The notes under the pieces were generated by a model. It was not told where the DNA came from. It worked only from the letters and a program-made list of their open reading frames with translations, and did no database searches. From the NCBI GenBank assembly GCA_934149245.1, contig CAKPER010000051.1, forward strand, positions 1 through 8,095: a stretch of 8,095 nucleotides of DNA. Direction: 5' to 3'. Of this stretch, positions 1-6,434 are shown one piece after another; the first letter of the stretch is position 1, and every line of letters starts with the position of its first letter. A program made the translations under genes and the position numbers. This stretch comes from an uncultured Bacilli bacterium. GTDB taxonomy: Bacteria > Bacillota_I > Bacilli_A > RF39 > UBA660.

Positions 1-94
1 CCACAAATATTGTATCAAATATCTCTCTAAAAGTCTATCCCTCATAAATTCTAGTTATATGGTATTTTTTTCATTATCAGACATATTTTTTACT

Positions 95-101
95 AGGTGA
101 T
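95..101 (+). promoter_or_regulatory. Ribosome binding site of dacF
   Basis: AGGTGAT, complementary to the 3' end of 16S rRNA, lies six bases before the ATG at 108. The rest of 1-94 is AT-rich and holds no gene. I could not pick out a convincing -35/-10 pair there, so the dacF promoter is either weak or outside the window. Confidence 0.75.
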
Positions 102-107
102 AAACAA

Positions 108-1292
108 ATGAAAAAATTACTTATATTATTTTTAATATTTTTTTCACTGTCATTAACAGTACATGCTGAAGATACAACTCAAAGTGAGAGTGTTAATTCT
201 AAGAGTACCAATATCAGCCTTGCTGAAAATGCCAAAAGTGCTATTATGCTAGAAGCTTCTACCGGAAAAATTATTTTTGAAAAAAATGCCAACGAAAAAC
301 TTCCAATGGCTTCAATGACAAAAATGATGACACTTTTAATAATTATGGAGAATATTGAAAATGGGAATATAAAATGGAGCGATTCCGTAATAACATCCGA
401 ACACGCTGCTTCAATGGGAGGTTCGCAAATATTTTTAGAAGTTGGCGAAGAAATGACTGTTGAAGAACTAGTTAAAGGGATATGTATTGCCAGTGGTAAT
501 GACGCTGCCGTAGCCATGGCCGAAAAAATTGGTGGAAATGAAGAAGAATTTGTTAAATTAATGAATAAAAAAGCCAAAGAATTACAACTTAAAAACACAA
601 ATTTTACAAATGCCTGTGGATTAGATAGTGACAATCACTATTCAAGTGCACATGATATGGCTATAATTGGAAAAGAGTTAGTCAAGTACGACAAAATATT
701 AGAATATACAGGGACCTATGAAGATTACTTAAGAAAAAATACTGATAAAAGTTTTTGGTTAGTAAATACAAATAAGTTAGTAAGATATTATAAAGGAGTT
801 GATGGATTAAAAACAGGTTATACAGAAAAAGCAGGATTTTGTATAACAACAACTGCAAAAAAAGATAACATGCGACTAATAACAGTAGTAATGGGTGAGC
901 CGTCAACTAAAATCCGAAATGCCGAAACAACAAGTATGTTAGATTATGGATTTAATACATACAAAATAGATACAGTAGCTTCATCCAAAAAAATAATAGC
1001 ATCAAAAAAAGTAACTAATGGAATAGATAAAATAGCTAATATTGTCCCTAAAACTGACATAAACATTTTAAATACCAAACTTGGAACAAAAAGAAATGTT
1101 ACATATAACTTAGAACTTTCCACAATAAGTGCGCCTATAAAAAAAGGGGATTCTATTGGTAAAATAAATGTTATGGAAAATAACAAAATCATAATGACTA
1201 TTGATGCCACTACCACAAAAGATATAAACAAAGCTAATATCTTTATTGTATATTACAGAAATCTGCTAGATATAATAAGTGGTAATATTTAA
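108..1292 (+). CDS. dacF: D-alanyl-D-alanine carboxypeptidase (DacF/PBP5 type, peptidase S11)
   Basis: Secreted low-molecular-weight penicillin-binding protein of 394 residues that removes the terminal D-Ala from peptidoglycan pentapeptides outside the membrane and so limits cross-linking. Residues 1-20 are a signal peptide (KK, hydrophobic core, VHA then ED). The three S11 motifs are all present and ordered: SMTK at 69-72 with nucleophile Ser69 and Lys72, SGN at 129-131, KTG at 235-237. Residues about 284-375 match the beta-rich PBP5 C-terminal domain, and the final segment (IFIVYYRNLLDII) is an aromatic/hydrophobic helix like the membrane-anchoring tail of this family. Length is normal. The ATG follows AGGTGAT (95-101) by six bases. 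It is convergent with pcrA and has no operon partner in view. The family assignment is firm; dacF rather than dacA or dacB is inferred from overall resemblance. Confidence 0.93.
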   Translation: MKKLLILFLIFFSLSLTVHAEDTTQSESVNSKSTNISLAENAKSAIMLEASTGKIIFEKNANEKLPMASMTKMMTLLIIMENIENGNIKWSDSVITSEHAASMGGSQIFLEVGEEMTVEELVKGICIASGNDAAVAMAEKIGGNEEEFVKLMNKKAKELQLKNTNFTNACGLDSDNHYSSAHDMAIIGKELVKYDKILEYTGTYEDYLRKNTDKSFWLVNTNKLVRYYKGVDGLKTGYTEKAGFCITTTAKKDNMRLITVVMGEPSTKIRNAETTSMLDYGFNTYKIDTVASSKKIIASKKVTNGIDKIANIVPKTDINILNTKLGTKRNVTYNLELSTISAPIKKGDSIGKINVMENNKIIMTIDATTTKDINKANIFIVYYRNLLDIISGNI

Positions 1293-1329
1293 AAAAGAGT
1301 TAGTCACATATTAATCTTGGTTCTATAAT

Positions 1330-1366
1330 ATTAGTAAGTTTGAACATAATACTAACTATTTTATTT
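1330..1366 (+). terminator. Weak candidate terminator of dacF
   Basis: TTAGTA (1331-1336) pairs with TACTAA (1350-1355) across a 13-base loop and is followed by the T-rich CTATTTTATTT. A competing pairing is GTTAGT (1299-1304) with ACTAAC (1351-1356). The stem is short and all A/T-rich, so termination here is only suggested by position and by the T-rich tail. Confidence 0.35.
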
Positions 1367-1640
1367 AAAAATTCAATTGTCTTCTATAATTTTTGGGCAT
1401 ACTCTTTGTTATTCTTACAATCGTTGTGATGATAATAATGAAATAAATTGCATTGAAAAATGAACATACTCTCCATCAATAGTTATTCCAACTATATTAT
1501 TTCGCAACATTTAAATATTTCTTCACAAGTTTGAACAAAGTGCTATCAACAAAGCTTTCAAAAATTACTATCCTATATTTTGCAAAGTATAGATAATGTA
1601 TTACCTAGTAAAAAGGAAAACTAATTAATTCATATGTATC

Positions 1641-1669
1641 AAAAAGACAATAGTAAAAATCTATTGTCT
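1641..1669 (-). terminator. Intrinsic terminator of the pcrA transcript
   Basis: A perfect 9-bp inverted repeat, AGACAATAG (1645-1653) and CTATTGTCT (1661-1669), with a 7-base loop. On the minus strand the second arm runs straight into five T residues (complement of 1641-1645), as a rho-independent terminator should. On the plus strand there is no T-run after it. It sits about 150 bases beyond the pcrA stop, so it would give pcrA a long 3' untranslated tail unless the weaker hairpin at 1787-1804 acts first. Confidence 0.7.
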
Positions 1670-1786
1670 AAACCATTAGAAAAGTAATTTCAAGATTGAG
1701 TCTTAAAATAGATTTACCTTTGAGCAACTTATTGAATATTTTGATATTGAGGGAACAAGGATTAATTCAGTAATTGCTTTTTATAA

Positions 1787-1804
1787 AATTAGCTTATTCT
1801 AATT
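1787..1804 (-). terminator. Weak hairpin just downstream of pcrA
   Basis: AATTAG and CTAATT arms of 6 bp with a 6-base loop begin 17 bases after the pcrA stop. On the minus strand the stem is followed by TTAT and then A residues, a poor T-tract. It could slow polymerase or stabilise the 3' end; the stronger terminator is at 1641-1669. Confidence 0.3.
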
Positions 1805-1820
1805 CTCTTTTTAAATTATC

Positions 1821-3917
1821 TTATACTTTTGTAATACTTTTATGATTTTTAATGAACTTTTTAGTACCTATTGGATGTGGAAAAGCAATTGTCATTAATG
1901 ATTTATCAACGCTAACTACTACACCTTCACCATAATCTATATGATTTACATGGTCCCCTGGTTGATAGTTTTGATCAATAGTATTTATCATATTTTGTTT
2001 TTTAAAGTTAGATATTTTTTTGAAAATAGTTGTTGTTTTTTTAGAAGTCTCTAAATATTTTGGATCTATTTCATCTATAAATCTACTTGGTGGATTACAC
2101 TGACTTTGTCCATACAATGTTCTCCTTTTACAATTTAAAATCCATAATTCTTTTTTTGCTCTTGTAATTGCAACATAACATAGTCTTCTTTCTTCCTCGA
2201 TAGCTTCATCTGTTCCTTCCATAATAGAATTATAATGTGGGAATATTCCTTCTTCCATACCAATAATAAATACATATTCAAATTCTAATCCTTTTACAGC
2301 ATGAACTGTCATTAAACTTACTTTATTTACTCCATCTGTATGTTCTGTTACATCAGATACTAAGGAAATTTCTTCAAGAAAATCATCTAGAGAAATTTCT
2401 CCATATTCTTCTTCATAATTTTTGGTAATAGATTTAAATTCTTCCAAATTTTCTAGTCTTATCTCATTTTCTAATGTTTTTTCCTTTGTTAATTCTTCTC
2501 TAATTCCACTTTTTTCTAAGATTGTTTCTACCATTTCTGTTAGTGATAAATTACGGCATTCTTCTTGAAGTTCACTAATAATATTTTTGAATATTAATTC
2601 TTTTCCTGAATTAATAGCTTCAAACATTGATATGTTTTCTGCATCTGCTACTGTAGTTATATTTCCTACTGTTTTATCTCCTATTCCTCTTTTAGGAACG
2701 TTTATTACTCGAAGAAGGCTTACATCATCTTTAGGATTATTAATTAATCTTAAATAACATAATAAGTCTTTTATTTCTTTACGATTATAGAAATAGAAAC
2801 TGCCTATTATTTTGTAGGGAATATTGGCCTTTAACATTGATTCTTCGATTGCTCTTGATTGAGCATTAGTTCTATATAATATAGCTATATCATCATAAGA
2901 AACATTATTTTCGTTTGCTAATTTTTTTATTTCATCTGTTATAAATTTTCCTTCTGCTTTTTCATCATCTACTCTTATATATTTTATTTTTTTGCCTATG
3001 TCATTACTACTCCATAAGTTTTTATCCTTTCTTAATTTATTATGTTTTATAACTGAATTAGCAGCATTTAAAATTGTTTGTGTTGAACGATAGTTTTCTT
3101 CTAATAAAATAGTTTTACAGTTAGGATAATCTTGCTCAAAATTTAAAATATTTTTAAAATTGGCTCCTCTAAAAGCATAAATTGCTTGATCATTATCTCC
3201 TACAACAAATATATTTTTATATTTTTCAGATAGCATTTTGCTAAATATATACTGAGCTTCGTTTGTATCTTGATACTCGTCTATTAAAATATATTTATAT
3301 CTTTCTTGATAATTTTCTAAAACAGCTTTGTGTTCTTTAAATAATTTTATAGGAAGTATTAATAAATCATCAAAATCTACAGAATTGCCTTTTTTTAATT
3401 TTTCACAATATTTTTTATAGACAGTTATTATTTTTTTATCAAATTCTATTTTAGAAAACCCTTCGGGATCTATTAATTCATTTTTAGCAGAACTTATCTT
3501 ATTTCTTATTACTTTAGCATTATAATATTTAGGATTTAAGTTTAGTTCTTTTATTATTTTTTTGACAATAGTTAGTGTATCATCACTGTCTAATATAGTA
3601 AAATTTTTGTCATATCCTAATAATTCGTAATTTTGTTTTATTATTTTAAGCCCAAGGGAATGGAAGGTTGATATTTGAATATAGTTAGCATCACTACCAA
3701 CTAGATTAACTACTCTTTCTTTCATTTCTCTTGCCGCTTTATTAGTAAATGTTATTGCTAAAATATTTGATGGGGACACGTCATTTTCTATTAAGTAAGC
3801 TATTCTCGAGGTTAAAACTTTGGTTTTTCCTGAACCTGCACCTGCTAATACTAACATTGGTCCTTTATCGTGCATAACAGCTTCTTTTTGTTTATCATTT
3901 AAGTTATCTATATTCAT
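1821..3917 (-). CDS. pcrA: ATP-dependent DNA helicase PcrA (UvrD/Rep superfamily 1A)
   Basis: A 3'-5' DNA helicase of 698 residues acting in repair, plasmid rolling-circle replication and transcription-replication conflicts. All SF1 motifs are visible: Q motif around Gln10, Walker A AGAGSGKT at 25-32, motif Ia near 52-65, DEYQDT Walker B at 213-218, motif III GDNDQAIYAFRG at 240-251, motif IV ENYRST near 274-279, motif V (TVHAVKGLEF) at 537-546 and motif VI with YVAITRAKKEL near 581-591. The 2B stretch RKEIKDLL and VPKRGIG is typical. Residues 651-698 form the Tudor/KOW-like PcrA C-terminus (GDHVNHIDYGEGVVVSV) that in Bacillus-type PcrA contacts RNA polymerase. Length is slightly short for the family but complete. 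The ATG follows AAGGAG (3925-3930) by seven bases. It lies 25 bp after the upstream gene, so it is probably co-transcribed with it; ligA and pcrB are not beside it. Confidence 0.96.
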   Translation of the reverse strand: MNIDNLNDKQKEAVMHDKGPMLVLAGAGSGKTKVLTSRIAYLIENDVSPSNILAITFTNKAAREMKERVVNLVGSDANYIQISTFHSLGLKIIKQNYELLGYDKNFTILDSDDTLTIVKKIIKELNLNPKYYNAKVIRNKISSAKNELIDPEGFSKIEFDKKIITVYKKYCEKLKKGNSVDFDDLLILPIKLFKEHKAVLENYQERYKYILIDEYQDTNEAQYIFSKMLSEKYKNIFVVGDNDQAIYAFRGANFKNILNFEQDYPNCKTILLEENYRSTQTILNAANSVIKHNKLRKDKNLWSSNDIGKKIKYIRVDDEKAEGKFITDEIKKLANENNVSYDDIAILYRTNAQSRAIEESMLKANIPYKIIGSFYFYNRKEIKDLLCYLRLINNPKDDVSLLRVINVPKRGIGDKTVGNITTVADAENISMFEAINSGKELIFKNIISELQEECRNLSLTEMVETILEKSGIREELTKEKTLENEIRLENLEEFKSITKNYEEEYGEISLDDFLEEISLVSDVTEHTDGVNKVSLMTVHAVKGLEFEYVFIIGMEEGIFPHYNSIMEGTDEAIEEERRLCYVAITRAKKELWILNCKRRTLYGQSQCNPPSRFIDEIDPKYLETSKKTTTIFKKISNFKKQNMINTIDQNYQPGDHVNHIDYGEGVVVSVDKSLMTIAFPHPIGTKKFIKNHKSITKV

Positions 3918-3924
3918 ACTTTTA

Positions 3925-3942
3925 CTCCTTTATAATAAAGGA
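3925..3942 (-). promoter_or_regulatory. pcrA ribosome binding site inside a small hairpin
   Basis: The gap between the upstream stop and pcrA is almost entirely a 7-bp inverted repeat: TCCTTTA, loop TTA, TAAAGGA on the minus strand (3926-3942). Its second arm contains most of the Shine-Dalgarno AAGGAG (3925-3930). Ribosomes finishing the upstream gene would cover the first arm, which would suit translational coupling. Pairing is weak (three G/C pairs at most), so the regulatory effect is inference. Confidence 0.5.
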
Positions 3943-5004
3943 CTATTTAGAATAGCCCTCTTTTTTGATACTTATTTTAGGAATTATTTCATTTTCATAA
4001 ATCCCTATTTTATTATTTTCAATATTTTTTATTATTTCTTCGGAAGAAATTTCTACAAAACTATTTCTTATGTAGTTAAAACTATAGTATTTATTACTAT
4101 AACTAATTAAAACAAAGTGTTCTCTTTCATTGTATGTATCATTTATAAATAAATTATTTATAGAAATATCATAGTTAGGACAAAATTTCTTGAATATTAT
4201 ATCATATATTATTCCTAATTCAATAGGTTTTATTTCACTAGCTTTTATTATGTCTTGAGTTTTTAATAAAATTTCTATTACAGTTGTATCTTTGTTATAT
4301 TCAACATTTTTTAATGATTCTTCTATTTTTAATTCACTATAGTTATCTTTTATATAATTTATTTTTTTGTCTAATTCTAGATTATCATTGTATCCTAGAA
4401 AGTGACTTGTTTTAAAATTTGCTTCTATAAATGGGATATCTTTTGTTATATCTGTTATAATTGTTTTATTTTTTATACTTAAACTGTTTTGGAGGTAGCC
4501 TTCATCGTTTACGGATACTAAGTTGCAATCTATAGCCATAATACGACATAGATATAAATATACTTTTGTAAATGATACATTTGTACCTTTTCTTTTATTT
4601 ATACTTCCCCAAATGTTATTAACTGTACTTATTTCTTTTAGATTAAATGTCTCATTCTTGTCAGGTAAAATATTTATATCATAACCTAATATTTTCCCAA
4701 CTTTAATATACAAATATTTTGATATTTCTAATTCATCTAAAGTAATTGGAATATTATTTATAATATCTAATAATAAAAGCTCTGATTCTCTAAATACGTC
4801 ATAAGAAACATATATATACCCTCTTTTTCCATCTAACATATCAGAATATGAATAGTTTTTGCCATTTTCTATTAGATAATAAATAACTTCTAAATCTGGG
4901 CTAGTTATATCAATATTTAAATATTTTATATTATTACTTTTTTTTAATTCTTGTATGTCTTTCATAGTCGATATTGACATTATTACAGGGGACTTATCTT
5001 TCAT
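3943..5004 (-). CDS. Transglutaminase-like fold protein with degenerate catalytic triad
   Basis: A 353-residue protein without signal peptide or membrane segment. The middle resembles a bacterial transglutaminase-like (papain-fold) domain: a helical lead-in LDELEISKYLYIKVGKILGYD (about 89-109 in two parts), then KGTNVSFTKVYLYLCRIMAI (139-158) in place of the GvCxgyAxaxxxLLxxxGI core, then NSLSIKNKTIITDIT (173-187) in place of the HxWNxVxIxgkWYxvDxT core. On this alignment the Cys becomes Asn142 and the His becomes Tyr170, while Asp185 is kept, so it is probably inactive. Residues 285-345, with EHFVLISYSNKYYSFNY, are a further unassigned region. The start at ATG 5004 is chosen because GGTGAG ends three bases before it; a TTG nine codons earlier has no Shine-Dalgarno. 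It sits 25 bp before pcrA and 103 bp after an unknown gene. The domain call is by eye and moderate. Confidence 0.55.
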   Translation of the reverse strand: MKDKSPVIMSISTMKDIQELKKSNNIKYLNIDITSPDLEVIYYLIENGKNYSYSDMLDGKRGYIYVSYDVFRESELLLLDIINNIPITLDELEISKYLYIKVGKILGYDINILPDKNETFNLKEISTVNNIWGSINKRKGTNVSFTKVYLYLCRIMAIDCNLVSVNDEGYLQNSLSIKNKTIITDITKDIPFIEANFKTSHFLGYNDNLELDKKINYIKDNYSELKIEESLKNVEYNKDTTVIEILLKTQDIIKASEIKPIELGIIYDIIFKKFCPNYDISINNLFINDTYNEREHFVLISYSNKYYSFNYIRNSFVEISSEEIIKNIENNKIGIYENEIIPKISIKKEGYSK

Positions 5005-5014
5005 ATTCTCACCA

Positions 5015-5050
5015 TGTTCATTATATATCAAATATAAAAAAAAATGAACA
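5015..5050 (-). repeat. Inverted repeat in the leader of the transglutaminase-like gene
   Basis: Perfect 8-bp arms TGTTCATT (5015-5022) and AATGAACA (5043-5050) are separated by 20 A/T bases. The downstream arm on the minus strand abuts the Shine-Dalgarno GGTGAG (5008-5013). There is no T-run after it, so it is not an intrinsic terminator for the gene ending at 5108. It may be an operator or an RNA hairpin controlling translation. The gap 5051-5107 has no clear promoter. Confidence 0.5.
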
Positions 5051-5107
5051 CAGTTATACTAAATGTTTACACTTTTTTTCTTAATATGTAGGTAGTAAAA
5101 TACTTAA

Positions 5108-6124
5108 TTAACAATTAGTTGTTTGATATTCTTCTTTAAGACTATCCCATTCGTATTCCCATAATTTATAATTCTTACAAATAATTATTTTATCTTTGAA
5201 ATCTAAATGAGAAATATATAAATAAAATATTTTTTTTAATATGTTATCTTTTTCAATAATAAAATTATAATCATCATGATATTTTTTAAATAATATTTTT
5301 AGAATAGTACTAATATTTTCATATATATATGGGGAAATTTTATTAGAATAATTATAGTTAAAAAGGTTATTGTTATTAATTATTTCTAGATAGTCACTGC
5401 CTCTTTTATAATTGATAATTTTTTTTAATTTAGTACTATAGCCTATACTTATTAGTAGTTTTTTTATTTCATAATGACAATTTTTTTCTAAATCTTGGCC
5501 ATTTTTGGCAAGTGATAATAGATAGATTAATATTTCAAAATTATTTGGTGTTATCTTATTTGTATATTCTTCTTTATATTCATCTAAAATATGAGTGAAA
5601 TTTAATTCTGGAGTTCTATATTTTTCAACAGTACTGTGGATATCTTGATAAAATTTAGCACCAATTTCTAACTTATATGCCGTAAGAAGATGGACTGTTT
5701 TTATTAATACTTTACTTATGAGATAGCTGTCAAAGAGTATATAAACATTCATCCTGTCTTCTAATTTTAAACCTGTTACTTTTATTTTTTGATAAAGTTT
5801 TTGATTATCTTTTTTATCAATAATATTAATTAAAAAATCTATTTCAGGGTTATTTGATAATATTATAACCATAGAATCTAGAGTATATCTATTTTTTATG
5901 TTAAGGCTTTCTAAATCTTTAAGTAGACTGCTTCGAATAAATAATTTGCTGTATATTTTGGTGTTGTTATTTAAAAGATTTGATAAAGTATGCTCTAAAA
6001 TATTATAATTATGTGGTATAGAGAAATGGCTATAATTAATGCTAAAAATATTTAAAAATAATTCACTATAAATATGAGGAATTTTATTGAATATTCTATT
6101 TATTATATCTATAGTATTGTTCAT
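5108..6124 (-). CDS. Hypothetical protein, 338 residues, unrecognised
   Basis: I do not recognise this protein. It is complete: ATG at 6124 preceded three bases away by AGGTGAT (6128-6134), and a TAA stop. It looks cytosolic, with no signal peptide and no convincing membrane helix, and is probably mostly alpha-helical. Its composition is dominated by Ile, Asn, Lys, Leu and Tyr, more extreme than its neighbours and in line with very AT-rich codons; an Asn run (NNNNLFNYNYSN) lies near residues 250-262. The C-terminal end has two Trp (LWEYEWDSL) and a terminal Cys. No catalytic motif, zinc-binding cluster or nucleotide-binding loop is visible. It is the first gene of a possible three-gene unit with the transglutaminase-like gene and pcrA, but the 103-bp gap with a hairpin leaves that open. 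Confidence 0.75.
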   Translation of the reverse strand: MNNTIDIINRIFNKIPHIYSELFLNIFSINYSHFSIPHNYNILEHTLSNLLNNNTKIYSKLFIRSSLLKDLESLNIKNRYTLDSMVIILSNNPEIDFLINIIDKKDNQKLYQKIKVTGLKLEDRMNVYILFDSYLISKVLIKTVHLLTAYKLEIGAKFYQDIHSTVEKYRTPELNFTHILDEYKEEYTNKITPNNFEILIYLLSLAKNGQDLEKNCHYEIKKLLISIGYSTKLKKIINYKRGSDYLEIINNNNLFNYNYSNKISPYIYENISTILKILFKKYHDDYNFIIEKDNILKKIFYLYISHLDFKDKIIICKNYKLWEYEWDSLKEEYQTTNC

Positions 6125-6153
6125 TCTATCACCTATTCTATAGATAAAGTGTA

Positions 6154-6201
6154 CTACATTTTTTTTAAAATATTGTAGAAAAATGTTAATGTTACATTTT
6201 T
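6154..6201 (-). repeat. Two inverted repeats in the leader of the 5108-6124 gene
   Basis: AAAAATGT (6179-6186) and ACATTTTT (6194-6201) form a perfect 8-bp repeat around a 7-base spacer. Next to it CTACA (6154-6158) and TGTAG (6174-6178) form a 5-bp repeat around 15 bases of A/T. Both would lie in the predicted leader RNA before the Shine-Dalgarno at 6128-6134. They may be protein-binding sites, weak hairpins, or a by-product of A/T tracts. Confidence 0.4.
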
Positions 6202-6229
6202 TTGTTACTTTTAACTTTTTTATTTATAT

Positions 6230-6258
6230 ATTATATTTTATCTTTATCTAAATGTTTA
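6230..6258 (-). promoter_or_regulatory. Candidate sigma-A promoter of the 5108-6124 gene
   Basis: On the minus strand TAAACA (6253-6258, four of six to TTGACA) is followed after 17 bases by a perfect TATAAT (6230-6235). Transcription would start near 6223, giving a leader of about 100 bases before the ATG at 6124. In DNA this AT-rich a chance TATAAT is common, so support is moderate. Confidence 0.45.
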
Positions 6259-6333
6259 TTAAATAACTGAACTTTGCAAAATAATTTTACTATTATTTTA
6301 GCAATTAAAAAAATTCAAGACATAAAACATCAT

Positions 6334-6367
6334 AAAAATCACACCTAAATTTTTAGATGTGATTTTT
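6334..6367 (-). terminator. Terminator of the DUF1292/coiled-coil operon
   Basis: A 16-bp stem (6334-6349 with 6352-6367). In the minus-strand RNA every position pairs, one as a G-U wobble, whereas on the plus strand the same position is a C-A mismatch, so the structure is built for minus-strand transcripts. The stem ends in five T residues followed by ATGATGTTTTATG. It lies 67 bases beyond the coiled-coil gene's stop. Confidence 0.85.
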
Positions 6368-6434
6368 CAAGTCTATCAAATTTTAAAAAAACAAAATAAT
6401 TTACCAAATTTTCCTATCTTATTATATATGAGAG

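Larger units (their letters stand above)
1293..1820. other. 528-bp non-coding gap between convergent dacF and pcrA
   Basis: No gene could be supported here. Both strands are broken by frequent stops; the longest open stretches are about 30-36 codons, lack good start and Shine-Dalgarno pairs, and lie in different frames. The gap contains three hairpins (1330-1356, 1641-1669, 1787-1804), two of which are described as possible or likely terminators of the flanking genes. An 11-bp direct repeat, AAGTTTGAACA, occurs at 1336-1346 and 1527-1537. The length is large for a convergent gap in such a compact layout, so a decayed gene is possible, but I do not recognise one. Confidence 0.6.

Noticed and set aside
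179..1231. Minus-strand open frames inside dacF (179-634, 682-906, 944-1231)
   Set aside because: They lie wholly within a clear S11 carboxypeptidase, lack ribosome binding sites and have no recognisable motifs; they are antisense shadows.
1300..1606. A decayed minus-strand gene downstream of dacF
   Set aside because: Several protein-like scraps exist, one interrupted by TAG, but the pieces are in different frames, about the length expected by chance between stops, and match no family I recognise.
3820..4110. Plus-strand open frame across the pcrA start
   Set aside because: It is antisense to the Walker A region of pcrA and to the end of the preceding gene, and its Phe/Ile-rich text is the complement of Lys/Glu/Asn codons.
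5013..5025. TATAAT at 5020-5025 as the promoter of the transglutaminase-like gene
   Set aside because: Its start site would fall on the Shine-Dalgarno itself, leaving almost no leader, and no -35 of reasonable quality is at 16-18 bases.
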